Of a DNA stretch of 64,000 nt, positions 8,216 through 16,443 are shown one piece after another. Source of the DNA: Paracoccus sp. MKU1 (GTDB taxonomy: Bacteria; Pseudomonadota; Alphaproteobacteria; Rhodobacterales; Rhodobacteraceae); contig NZ_LLWQ01000206.1 of assembly GCF_001447385.1 (NCBI RefSeq), positions 771-64,770 on the forward strand, given 5' to 3'. Each line of letters starts with the position of its first letter. Position 1 is the stretch's first letter. The notes below the pieces were generated by a model, which saw nothing but the letters and a program-made list of their open reading frames with translations, had not been told where the DNA came from and searched no databases. Made by a program: the position numbers and the translations under genes.

Positions 8216-8668
8216 ATGTCTCACACCACGACACTGAAAGGCATCGCCATCAAGGACACCACCGCCATTGAACAGGCGGTCGCCGACTTGCAAGCCAAAG
8301 GTGTCAGCATCTCTCTCCTGCGCGACGCCACCCCGCGCATGTATTTCCGCGAGCAGGAGCGCGAGGTCGGCATCTGCGAATACGTCCTGAAACTCCCGGG
8401 CCGCTATGATGTCGGTCTGAAATGGGACGCCGAGAAGCAAGAATACACCGCCTATATGGATACATGGGGCGGCGACGTCCGGAATGCCATCGGCGCGGCC
8501 TGCCCGCTCCCCAGCACCGACCGGGATCGTGAAGGCGAGCACGCCATCGGCGCTTTCACCCAGCGTTACGGCGTCAACGCCGCAAAGAACCAAGCCGCTG
8601 CACAGGGCTATATGGTTACCGAGCGCGCCGCCGAGGACGGAACCATTCACCTCGAAGTCCAGCTTTAA
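8216..8668 (+). CDS. DUF1257 (Ycf35-like) protein
   Basis: 150 residues beginning MSHTTTLKGIAIKD, with the family's SH(F/T)TT opening, a central YVLKLPGRYDVGLKW segment, and a C-terminal RYGVNAAKNQAAAQGY stretch typical of DUF1257. The longer frame upstream is in the preceding gene's shadow, so ATG 8216, after AGAAGGA, is the start. DUF1257 genes commonly sit beside DUF2997 and a Ycf46-type ATPase, which is the arrangement here. The biochemical role is not established. Confidence 0.75.
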   Translation: MSHTTTLKGIAIKDTTAIEQAVADLQAKGVSISLLRDATPRMYFREQEREVGICEYVLKLPGRYDVGLKWDAEKQEYTAYMDTWGGDVRNAIGAACPLPSTDRDREGEHAIGAFTQRYGVNAAKNQAAAQGYMVTERAAEDGTIHLEVQL

Positions 8669-8684
8669 TCGAAAGGCCACGACC

Positions 8685-8894
8685 ATGTTCGACAAGAAAA
8701 TCCTGATCACCATCCCGCCCTACGGCGCACCGAAGATCGAGGCAGAAGGCTTCAATGGGATCGGCTGCGCCGAGGCCACCGCCGCGTTCGAGCAGGCCCT
8801 GTCCGGCGGTGCCATCGAGAACCGCACCTACAAGCCCGAATGGTCGAACCCGGAAACGGGGACCGAGCAAGAACAGGAGGGCCTGACGTGGTGA
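8685..8894 (+). CDS. DUF2997 protein
   Basis: A 69-residue protein (MFDKKILITIPPYGAPKIEAEGF, then GIGCAEATAAFEQAL) matching the DUF2997 layout: a short beta strand pair, a G-x-x-C-x-E-A-T motif, then a helix. It starts 16 bases after the DUF1257 stop and overlaps the next gene by 4 bp. It completes the ATPase-DUF1257-DUF2997 set. Confidence 0.7.
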   Translation: MFDKKILITIPPYGAPKIEAEGFNGIGCAEATAAFEQALSGGAIENRTYKPEWSNPETGTEQEQEGLTW

Positions 8895-9247
8895 CACAGG
8901 TTATCACCTTCGAGACCTCTGGCCGGGTATCCGGCCTTCAGGTCAAAAAGGGGCGCGGGCTTGACCTACGGTCCTTCGGACCGGCCAAGATCGTTCGCGC
9001 TTCGGAGATCGTCTGGGATGAGGACAACCAAGCATGGGCGGTCGAGATCATGGACGCGCCCGGGTTTGAAGACCTGAAAGGGTGCCGCCTCACGCACAGG
9101 TCTGCCGCCGTGATCGGACTGGAATTGACCAAGGCGCTGCCGCCCTTGCCGGGCGATTACCCGGTCGCACTCTTCGAGCACTATGAAGACGCCGTCGAGT
9201 TCGAGATCGCGTATCTGGACGCTCACCGTCTAGCTGGCAGGTTCTGA
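8891..9247 (+). CDS. Hypothetical protein, fourth gene of the DUF1257 unit
   Basis: 118 residues of unknown family, starting at GTG 8891 in a GTGA overlap with the previous stop; an AGGAGG lies at 8876-8881. GTG 8888 is the alternative. It reads as a small beta-rich protein and may belong functionally to the DUF1257/DUF2997 pair because of translational coupling. Confidence 0.65.
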   Translation: MTQVITFETSGRVSGLQVKKGRGLDLRSFGPAKIVRASEIVWDEDNQAWAVEIMDAPGFEDLKGCRLTHRSAAVIGLELTKALPPLPGDYPVALFEHYEDAVEFEIAYLDAHRLAGRF

Positions 9248-9259
9248 AAAACTTTCGGT

Positions 9260-9273
9260 TGCAACCCGTTGCA
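9260..9273. promoter_or_regulatory. Operator palindrome, CC form
   Basis: TGCAACCCGTTGCA lies 12 bp upstream of the -35 box of the replication promoter. Confidence 0.75.
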
Positions 9274-9285
9274 GCCGATCCCGCG

Positions 9286-9314
9286 TTGACACAAGGTCTT
9301 GGGGCTTATCTTAA
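9286..9314 (+). promoter_or_regulatory. Promoter upstream of replication genes
   Basis: TTGACA, 17 bp, TCTTAA. The -10 region sits inside the loop of a 9-bp inverted repeat. Confidence 0.5.
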
Positions 9315-9555
9315 AACGACCCCAAGACTTACACTGGAAGCTGCCGGACGGTCCCTAAAAAATTTATTGACAGAGGCGTGATCCTTCGTCAGTTTGGACC
9401 GCAATAAGAAGGGAATCGAAGGACCGGGAAACGGCCCGAAACCCCCATCAAACACGAACTTGAGCACATAGGGTCTGCCCCCAAACTAGCGTCGAAAATC
9501 CGGGCGAGCCGGGTGGATTATTGCGCGACGAGGGCAGGCGATAGGGACATGAGAC

Positions 9556-11241
9556 ATGGCACAACTCGCCGCTGACAGGAACGTCGTTAATTTCCGTTAT
9601 CCGGGCGCTACAAGTGTGGCGCAGAGGCTGGCTACAGGTGAAGCTCTCACCGTGATGGACAAGCTGCTGTTCCGGGAGCGCGTGGACGATGTCTGGCTTG
9701 CGCATCTCGACAGCACCGAAGCCAACGTGATCCAATACATCACGCGCCGCACCGTCCATTGGGGCCGAGACAGGTTCACCGCATCCACCGAAAACGTGCT
9801 GAACGGGACCGAGAAGTATCCCGGGGTCCGGGTCGGAAAGACGGCCTACTTCTCTGCCCTCAAATCGCTCGAAGCCAAGGGCATGATCCAGCGGGTTCGC
9901 CACAAAAACGGGCGCGTCACCGTCGTCATCAACACTGAATGGACCCCGGAGGACCAAGAAATGATCCCGGTTCCGAAGCGCCTGAAGGGCGAAAAACCGC
10001 AGGAAGCCGGTTCGCGAGACGAACTGGGTCAGTTCGCGAGACGAACCCTGAATACAGACAATGGGATTTCAAACAGTCTTATTGGCGAGGTCGCCGCTGA
10101 CGCGCCGACCCCGCGCTTGTTCACGCCGAAGGAAAAGACCGAGAGGAAGCCTTCCCCGGATGAAAACCAAAAGCCGTGTTTTTTCGGCGCGGCCAAAGAA
10201 ACTAGGAAGTGCGACACCGAGGCGGTGCAACCCGCTGCAATTGCCGTCCGTCAGCGCATTTCCCGGGTGCAGGCCGAAATGCGCGAGAAGACCGAGAAGC
10301 GGGCCGAGGCCGCGCTGAAGCGCGCCACCGAGCGCAAGGCTGGTCTTCCGACCGCGACCGAGCTTGAGCGGGTCTGGATCAGGGCGCTGATGGAAGCTCA
10401 CCCGCTCCGGCTGCACGTCGCATGGTCCCGCAAGGAGCAGGGCATGGTGAAGCAGGCCCAACGGAAATGGGCCGAGGCCAAGACAGGCACCTTCGCGGAA
10501 TTCCTCGACTTCGCCGCCCGGAACTGGGGCGCGGTGGTTCAGCGCAAGCTGGCGTGGATGACCAAGCCCGCTGCCCCGACCTATCCGAGCCTCGACTTCC
10601 TGATCTGGCGGCTGCGGGATTTCGTGGAGGTCTGGATCGACCGCAAGTCGCACGTTTTCGCCACCGATGCCGACAATGATCGCTACGCCCGGCTGATCGC
10701 TGCTGGCATGGGCCACGACGAAGCGGTCAAGGAGATTGCCCGCGAACAGGCCGCGCTGGACATGCGTCGCGAGATGGAGCGCCGGGAGGCCAATGTCGCC
10801 AAGCAGGCCCGCCGCGCCAAGGAGCGCGAGGAACGCGCCGCCCGGCTGGAAGGTTTCGCCGAACGCGCTGCCCAGCTTCCGGACGGGTCGCAGGTGAAGG
10901 TCACACCGGGCACCCAACGCCGCCCCGGGCAGGTCTGGGGGCACCAGCCCGTGCTGAAGGTCGAAAAGCCAGAGCCTCCAACCCCGGAGACCCCGCGCCC
11001 GGCACCGCCGCCGCTGACGGATGTCCCGGCCATGCCGATGATCACCGAGACTTGGGAGGAGGCCCGCGCCCGCGTCATGGCCGAGCAAGCCGCCAAGCGC
11101 AACAAGGAGATCGCCGCTGCCAAGGCCCGCATGGAAGCCCAGAACAAGCCGGTTCTGAACCTGATGATCACCGAGACTTGGGAGGAGGCCCGCGCCCGCC
11201 GCGCCGCTGGTCTTCCCGCACCGAAAGGAACTGACGCATGA
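9556..11241 (+). CDS. Winged-helix replication initiator-like protein
   Basis: A 561-residue protein. Residues 30-130 look like a replication-protein winged helix (IQYITRRTVHWGRDRF, then VGKTAYFSALKSLEAKGMIQR, a typical recognition helix and wing). The rest is highly charged and helical, with long K/R/E/A-rich stretches, and the C-terminus carries two copies of MITETWEEARAR. It heads an overlapping gene string with a loader-like protein and DnaB, so a role like lambda O or phage 'replication protein' initiators is likely. A one-mismatch operator variant lies inside at 10226. Confidence 0.65.
   Translation: MAQLAADRNVVNFRYPGATSVAQRLATGEALTVMDKLLFRERVDDVWLAHLDSTEANVIQYITRRTVHWGRDRFTASTENVLNGTEKYPGVRVGKTAYFSALKSLEAKGMIQRVRHKNGRVTVVINTEWTPEDQEMIPVPKRLKGEKPQEAGSRDELGQFARRTLNTDNGISNSLIGEVAADAPTPRLFTPKEKTERKPSPDENQKPCFFGAAKETRKCDTEAVQPAAIAVRQRISRVQAEMREKTEKRAEAALKRATERKAGLPTATELERVWIRALMEAHPLRLHVAWSRKEQGMVKQAQRKWAEAKTGTFAEFLDFAARNWGAVVQRKLAWMTKPAAPTYPSLDFLIWRLRDFVEVWIDRKSHVFATDADNDRYARLIAAGMGHDEAVKEIAREQAALDMRREMERREANVAKQARRAKEREERAARLEGFAERAAQLPDGSQVKVTPGTQRRPGQVWGHQPVLKVEKPEPPTPETPRPAPPPLTDVPAMPMITETWEEARARVMAEQAAKRNKEIAAAKARMEAQNKPVLNLMITETWEEARARRAAGLPAPKGTDA
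10226..10239. promoter_or_regulatory. Operator variant inside CDS
   Basis: TGCAACCCGCTGCA has one mismatch in the right arm and lies within the initiator-like gene, encoding VQPAA. Confidence 0.35.
11037..11199 (+). repeat. 37-bp perfect direct repeat, two copies
   Basis: Identical 37-bp blocks at 11037-11073 and 11163-11199, 126 bp apart and in frame, encode MITETWEEARAR twice near the C-terminus of the initiator-like protein. Perfect DNA identity suggests recent duplication or selection on the DNA. Confidence 0.85.
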
Positions 11242-11804
11242 GCCTACCCCCCGAGCATGTCAAATCCCTGATCCGGGCCGGGGTCGGGATGACCTACCAC
11301 GACAAGACTTTTGCCGATTACGGAACGCTGGGCCATGGTTATGCCGCGTGGGTGCAGGAGAACGGTCCAGACCTGAAACGGAACGGCGGACTGGTCATAT
11401 TCACCGGCATGGGCCAGCATTGCGAATTGCGCATGGTGGCAAAGAATTTCCACCTGAATGGGGCAGGGGTCCGGATCAAGTCCTTGGTTCAGCTTGTCAC
11501 CTGTCTGGATCGGCGGGGTGAAGCCTTCGAGGACATGGACGAAGCTCCGGTCCTGATGGTCTCGCCGATGCAGCGGTCGCGCGGGCTGACGCCATTGTCG
11601 CCGTGGCAGATCGAGCAGGTGATAGACTATCTGCGCGCACGCCTCGACCGGAGACAGGTTGTGCTTTTGGAATGGGCGAGTGATGCGGGACTTGATGCCG
11701 TGGACCCCATGTTTCAATGGTGGCCGTCAGACGTTATCGGCTGGCTGCGCAAGGTTGGTAGCATCGTGGACATGGCCGAGATTGAAAAGCGGGGTCGGCA
11801 ATGA
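11238..11804 (+). CDS. Possible degenerate helicase-loader ATPase
   Basis: 188 residues, overlapping the genes on both sides by 4 bp. GGLVIFTGMGQHCELRMVAK sits where a DnaC-like Walker A would be, but the GKT residues are missing. APVLMVSPM resembles a Walker B strand without acidic residues. The later LSPWQIEQVIDYLRARL and VVLLEW fit the loader's remaining ATPase strands. Position directly before DnaB supports a loader or loader-derived role. This is fold-level inference from motif order only. Confidence 0.4.
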   Translation: MSLPPEHVKSLIRAGVGMTYHDKTFADYGTLGHGYAAWVQENGPDLKRNGGLVIFTGMGQHCELRMVAKNFHLNGAGVRIKSLVQLVTCLDRRGEAFEDMDEAPVLMVSPMQRSRGLTPLSPWQIEQVIDYLRARLDRRQVVLLEWASDAGLDAVDPMFQWWPSDVIGWLRKVGSIVDMAEIEKRGRQ

Positions 11805-13087
11805 GCGCCGGGCTTCAGCTTCTGCGCGCCATCATCGACAACAGCGCGCGCACCATCTTCCGGCAACTGGATGAGCGGTTCTTCACCGAAGACGAGCTTC
11901 CTGCATTCCGGTTCGTCGCCAGCTACTTCGACCGCTACGGCGGATTACCCAGCGTCGATATTTGCACCGACAACCAGATACCGCTCTATCCGGTCAACGG
12001 GCCAGTCGATTATTTCCGCGACGTGGTCAAGAACCGCGCGATCTACAACCTGTATTTCCAGCGCCAGCAAGACCTCATGGAGATGTTGCAGCGGCAGGAG
12101 ATGGATAGGTTCGTCTCGACCATAAGCAACATGGCCCGGGAGATGTCGAGCGTCGATGCCCGGCAGGACACCTATACGATGGTCGAGGCGATGCAGATGG
12201 TGATCGCCGACTTCGAGGAGGCGCAGCGTCATCCCGGGATGCGCGGGGTGACCTATGGCTGGCCGACGCTGGACGATGTGACCGGCGGGGCACGCACCGA
12301 AGACCTGATCACCATCGTTGCGCGCCCGGGTGTCGGCAAGTCCTTCAGCATCACTCGCATGGCCTGCATGGCGTGGGGTGCCGGTCACTCCATCGGGTTC
12401 GTCTCCATGGAGATGGGTGCAATCGAGACGGCGCGACGTGTTCTCGCCATGGGGTCTGGGGTAAACGCCGACTTCATCCAGCGCGGGCACGTTTCTCCAT
12501 GGGGCGAGGAACAGGTGCGGGCCACGGTTGAGCGCGTTTCCGGTATGCCGCCGTTTCACATGATGGTGGGCGATCTGTCCAAGAGCGTGCGCGACGTGGA
12601 CGCGATGATCCAAGAGCACGATCCGGACGCGATCTATGTCGATGCCTCATACCTGCTGCGCCCGACAAACGACCGCGATCTTCGCAAGAGGTTCGAGCTT
12701 GCCTCGCAGACCATGCGGGAACTGAAGTCGCTCGCCATCTCGCGCCGCAAGCCGATCATCCAGACGGTCCAGTTCAACCGCTCGCAGAAGGCGGATGAAG
12801 AGATGAGCATCGACAACATCGGCCAGACCGACGAGGTCGGGCAGATTTCGAGCTTGGTTCTTGGCGTGCGCAAGGGCAGCGCCCCCAATGAGACCACGAC
12901 CCGGAATTATCGGGTCATCAAGAACCGTCACGGCGCGGACGGCATCGTCTTCGACACACGCTTCGACCATTCGCCATTCAACATGGATGAGATCGAGGAC
13001 GCGCAAGGCGACGGCACCGACGAGAACGGCGATTACGATGGAACGCAGGGGCCTGCCCCCGCACGAGACGAATGGACGACAGCATGA
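11801..13087 (+). CDS. DnaB-like replicative helicase
   Basis: 428 residues: a helical N-terminal domain (about 1-110), a linker, then a RecA-fold ATPase with Walker A ARPGVGKS at 174-181, the GFVSMEMG motif, the DAIYVDASYLL Walker B region, and QFNRSQKADEEMSIDNIGQTDEVGQ typical of DnaB motif 4. It would unwind DNA at the fork, working with the polymerase encoded immediately downstream. The C-terminus is acidic. Confidence 0.9.
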   Translation: MSAGLQLLRAIIDNSARTIFRQLDERFFTEDELPAFRFVASYFDRYGGLPSVDICTDNQIPLYPVNGPVDYFRDVVKNRAIYNLYFQRQQDLMEMLQRQEMDRFVSTISNMAREMSSVDARQDTYTMVEAMQMVIADFEEAQRHPGMRGVTYGWPTLDDVTGGARTEDLITIVARPGVGKSFSITRMACMAWGAGHSIGFVSMEMGAIETARRVLAMGSGVNADFIQRGHVSPWGEEQVRATVERVSGMPPFHMMVGDLSKSVRDVDAMIQEHDPDAIYVDASYLLRPTNDRDLRKRFELASQTMRELKSLAISRRKPIIQTVQFNRSQKADEEMSIDNIGQTDEVGQISSLVLGVRKGSAPNETTTRNYRVIKNRHGADGIVFDTRFDHSPFNMDEIEDAQGDGTDENGDYDGTQGPAPARDEWTTA

Positions 13088-15822
13088 CCATGATGACCAC
13101 GATCCAGACTCCGCTATTCGGGGCAGAGGCGCATGACGCCATGGTGCAACAAGTTGCAAATGAATGGAAAATACCGCTCCGGGGATTTGCCGACGCGCCG
13201 GTTATCGTGCTCTGCGAGCCGCCCAGCATCGAGGCCGCCCGGCAGTCCCTGCCCATGGATATGTCCCTGCTGAAGCTCTGGGCACGCGAGGCCAAGCGTG
13301 CCGGGTTTGTCGAGGCGGACTTCCTCATGGTTGGATTGTGCCCGCCGATCCCAAAGGCGGCGCAAGGCTCGGAGCGCGCCAAATGGGAATACGTCAGCCA
13401 GTATATCCCGGCGGTGCAGGAAGTCATCGAGAAGCACAAGCCGAAGCTGGTGGTTACCATTGGCGCGACACCGGGCCGGGTGATGGCGGGCCGCGCCGTA
13501 TCGGTCAAGAACTGGCGCGGCATGTTTCACCCCTCCAAGATGGGGATGCCGTTCTTCCAGACCTTGTCGCTCAATCTGGTCTCGATACAGCCGGACAACC
13601 GACCCATTTTCGAGGCCGACCTTGGCATCCTTTCTCGGGTCAAGGCAGGCGGCTGGAACCCCGACGTTCTTGGCCGGATCGAGACGGATTACCGCTGGGC
13701 CGACGATCTGCAATTCATGCTGGACAGCAGACCCAAGATCATCGCGGTCGATACCGAAACCACGGGTATCGACACTCAAGCCGAGGACTTCCGTGTTCTC
13801 ACCGTGCAGTTGACGATCAAGGAAGGGCAGACCTTCGTCTGTCGAGTCTGCCCAGACTATTTCCCGGACCATTTCGCCCGCCTTGGGCAGGACCGGGACA
13901 CCTGCGCCCGGCTGCGCCGACAGATCAAGGCCCTGATGGAAGACCCGTCCATCGTGAAGGTCTTTCACAACGGAAAATACGATTTCAAGGCGATGCGATC
14001 CATTGGGATCGAACTGACGGAGTTCTGGGACACCGAGCTTATGGCCCGGTTCGTCAACGAGAACTTCATGCAATACAACCTTGACGACATGATCCGCATC
14101 TATGTCCCCGAGATGGGCGGTTTCAACGACCGCTTCAACGAGACCGTAGACAAGAACCGCATGATCGAGGTTCCTCCGGAAGATGAGATCGGGCCGGACG
14201 GCAAGGTGTTGCGCTACGGGATGCGCAGCTATGCGGGTGGAGACACCGACGCCACATTCCGCCTCGCCAAGGTGCTCACGCCCCTGATGCGGCAAGACCC
14301 GCACAACGTCCACGTTTTCAACCGGGTCCACAGGCGGGCGCTATTCGCCATGACAAAGACCATGGAGACCTTCGGCTTCACCATTGATGAAGACGCCCTG
14401 CGCGCCTTCCAGACTGAACTGGAAGAATGGGTGACGCAGGAGACCCAGTCGCTCTACCGCTTGGCTCCGGCAGCCGTCCGGCGCAAATACCTGACCGATC
14501 CGAAGGGGTTCAAATTCTCGCGCGACGAGGTGATGCGGGACGTCCTGTTCTCGAAGGAAGGGTTCGGCCTGAAGGCGTGCGTGTTCACGCCGGGCACCAT
14601 GAACAATCCTGATCCGAGCAAGCGCATCCCCTCGGTATCGACCAAGGATCACATGCCCTATTTCCTCGACGCGCCGGGCGTCGCGGGACAGTTCGTTCAA
14701 CGATACATCGAACTGAAGAAAGCGCAGAAAATGCTTGACACATATGCGCGGGGCTTCTGGAAATATATCAAGCCCGGCGTTGGTGGCGAGAACAAGATTG
14801 TTCCGCAATACAACTTCAGAACCAACACCAAGCGGTCGAACTCGTCTGATCCGAATGGTCAGAACTTCCCCAAACGGGGCCGCTTTGCCAAGCCGTTCCG
14901 CCGCCTCTTCCGGGCCAGTCAGGGAAAGGTTCTGGTTGCCTCTGACCTGTCGCAAGCCGAGCTTCGCATCGCCGCGTGGATGGCGAATGAACCGGAGATG
15001 CTGCGCATCTATCGCGACGACGGCGATATTCATGCCAGCACCGCTGCCATGACCATGAAGATTGACGACATCGCCTTTGCGGCGCTTGATCGGGCGATCA
15101 AGAAAGCAAAGCGCCAGAATGCCAAGGCGGTCAACTTCGGATATATCTATGGCGCGCGCGAGCAGACTTTCATCACTTATGCCAAGACCAACTACAACGT
15201 GGACTTCTCTCTGCGCGAGGCCACAGAGATTCGCGAAGGGTATTTCCAGAAGTTCTCGGCGTTGTTGCCGTGGCACGAGCGCATGAAGGCGTTCGCCAAG
15301 GAGCATGGCTATGTGAAATCCCTGCACGGTCTGACCCGGCACCTGCACGCCATCTATTCGACGGATTGGTCGATCATGTCGGGGGCCGAGCGCAACGCGA
15401 TCAACAGCCCGGTTCAGAACTTCGGGTCCGACCTCGGGATCATCGCCTTCCTGCGGTTGTCCGCACAGGCCGATCCGAACCTGATCCGGCCCATCGGCTT
15501 CATCCACGACCAGTTGGTTGCCGAGGTGGATGAGAACTATGTCGCCGAGGGCATGGGCTGGCTGAAATGGGTGATGGAGAACCCGCCGCTCGAAGAATGG
15601 TTCGGCATCCGCCCGCCGCTGCCGATCAAGTCGGACCCCGAATGGGGGCGAATACTTGGCGACACGACAGAGCTTGCCGATGCTCCGGAGATGGCCGAGC
15701 GCGTCGCCGAACACGTCCGCAAACCCGACTGGTGGGTGGACGATGAAGAGGCGGTCTGGGCGCAGTATACGGCCAATGCACAGGTTCCGGTCCACCTGAT
15801 CCGAGAGGCGTTCTTCGACTGA
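13084..15822 (+). CDS. DNA polymerase I with UDG-like N-terminal domain
   Basis: 912 residues in three parts. The N-terminal ~200 resemble a uracil-DNA-glycosylase-superfamily fold (MVGLCPPIPK and the LVVTIGATPGRVMAG strand-turn). A 3'-5' exonuclease follows, with ExoI VDTETTGID near 220, ExoII FHNGKYDFKAM and ExoIII YAGGDTDATF. The family A polymerase has motif A SDLSQAELRIAAWMA near 617, motif B NAKAVNFGYIYGA near 678 and motif C GFIHDQLVAEV near 805. I chose ATG 13084, which overlaps the helicase stop (ATGA); 13072 is in frame. An operator palindrome sits in codons about 21-25. Confidence 0.9.
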   Translation: MTMMTTIQTPLFGAEAHDAMVQQVANEWKIPLRGFADAPVIVLCEPPSIEAARQSLPMDMSLLKLWAREAKRAGFVEADFLMVGLCPPIPKAAQGSERAKWEYVSQYIPAVQEVIEKHKPKLVVTIGATPGRVMAGRAVSVKNWRGMFHPSKMGMPFFQTLSLNLVSIQPDNRPIFEADLGILSRVKAGGWNPDVLGRIETDYRWADDLQFMLDSRPKIIAVDTETTGIDTQAEDFRVLTVQLTIKEGQTFVCRVCPDYFPDHFARLGQDRDTCARLRRQIKALMEDPSIVKVFHNGKYDFKAMRSIGIELTEFWDTELMARFVNENFMQYNLDDMIRIYVPEMGGFNDRFNETVDKNRMIEVPPEDEIGPDGKVLRYGMRSYAGGDTDATFRLAKVLTPLMRQDPHNVHVFNRVHRRALFAMTKTMETFGFTIDEDALRAFQTELEEWVTQETQSLYRLAPAAVRRKYLTDPKGFKFSRDEVMRDVLFSKEGFGLKACVFTPGTMNNPDPSKRIPSVSTKDHMPYFLDAPGVAGQFVQRYIELKKAQKMLDTYARGFWKYIKPGVGGENKIVPQYNFRTNTKRSNSSDPNGQNFPKRGRFAKPFRRLFRASQGKVLVASDLSQAELRIAAWMANEPEMLRIYRDDGDIHASTAAMTMKIDDIAFAALDRAIKKAKRQNAKAVNFGYIYGAREQTFITYAKTNYNVDFSLREATEIREGYFQKFSALLPWHERMKAFAKEHGYVKSLHGLTRHLHAIYSTDWSIMSGAERNAINSPVQNFGSDLGIIAFLRLSAQADPNLIRPIGFIHDQLVAEVDENYVAEGMGWLKWVMENPPLEEWFGIRPPLPIKSDPEWGRILGDTTELADAPEMAERVAEHVRKPDWWVDDEEAVWAQYTANAQVPVHLIREAFFD
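13145..13158. promoter_or_regulatory. Operator palindrome inside polymerase start, AA form
   Basis: TGCAACAAGTTGCA lies within the first 25 codons of the polymerase gene and is read as VQQVA. Confidence 0.55.
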
Positions 15823-15835
15823 CACAAGAAATGTG

Positions 15836-15864
15836 TTGACTAACAATTATGGGTGCGGTATAAG
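15836..15864 (+). promoter_or_regulatory. Promoter for 15892 gene
   Basis: TTGACT, 17 bp, TATAAG, then leader AAGGGTCAGAGACAAGGAGC. There is no palindrome nearby. Confidence 0.8.
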
Positions 15865-15891
15865 ATAAGGGTCAGAGACAAGGAGCTTGCC

Positions 15892-16377
15892 ATGAACGCA
15901 CCCGTTAATCCCCGCCGCCTCACCGGCAACCCCGAACGCGCATCGCGCATCGCCACGCCCGTCCGTGAGCGGGCACCGCGCCCCCGGGCCGTGGAACTGG
16001 ACAGTGATGCGCCCAAGGACACGGCGCATATCGCTGCGCTGAAGGAATACGTCCGGGCGAACAAGGCCAAGAACGCGGCCACCCGCGAGGAGAGCGCCGC
16101 CAAGAAATCGCTGGAACGCGCCATGGCATCGTCCAAGATGCCCGCCTTCAGCCATGTCGTGGACGGCCTGACCTATGACGTCACCTTCAAGCCCGGCGAA
16201 AAGGACTTCGTGGACGTGAAGGAACTCTACGGCAAAGTCGATCTGGATACCTTCTTGCAGATCGTCGGGGCGTCGCAGGGGGCGGTCAAGGAGATGGCGG
16301 GATCGGTCATTCTGGCGCAGGTGCTGAAGACCGAAAAGACCGAGGCCGCCGTGAAAGTCAGCCAGCGCAAGAACTGA
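15892..16377 (+). CDS. Hypothetical protein in replication cluster
   Basis: 161 residues, unrecognised. The first 45 residues are basic and Pro/Arg-rich, the middle is a charged helix (EYVRANKAKNAATREESAAKKSLERAM), and the last third is a small alpha/beta domain. ATG 15892 follows AAGGAGC and a strong promoter; the longer frame would start upstream of the transcript. It lies between polymerase and primase. Confidence 0.65.
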   Translation: MNAPVNPRRLTGNPERASRIATPVRERAPRPRAVELDSDAPKDTAHIAALKEYVRANKAKNAATREESAAKKSLERAMASSKMPAFSHVVDGLTYDVTFKPGEKDFVDVKELYGKVDLDTFLQIVGASQGAVKEMAGSVILAQVLKTEKTEAAVKVSQRKN

Positions 16378-16418
16378 TGGCGGGGCCGGTGGACTCCCGG
16401 CTTCGCATCCCGGAATAT

Positions 16419-16432
16419 TGCAACCCGTTGCA
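16419..16432. promoter_or_regulatory. Operator palindrome, CC form
   Basis: TGCAACCCGTTGCA ends immediately before the GGGAG ribosome binding site of the primase gene; no clear promoter lies between. Confidence 0.6.
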
Positions 16433-16443
16433 GGGAGTCGGGT

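Larger units (their letters stand above)
9248..9555. other. 308-bp gene-free region, possible control region or origin
   Basis: It holds the operator, a promoter, a perfect inverted repeat GTCTTGGGG / CCCCAAGAC (9296-9304, 9320-9328), an AT-rich stretch AAAAAATTTATTGACA around 9357-9372, and a purine-rich segment before the initiator-like gene. No open frame is credible. The combination of inverted repeat, AT-rich tract and a following initiator-like gene fits a replication origin or a structured leader. Confidence 0.4.
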
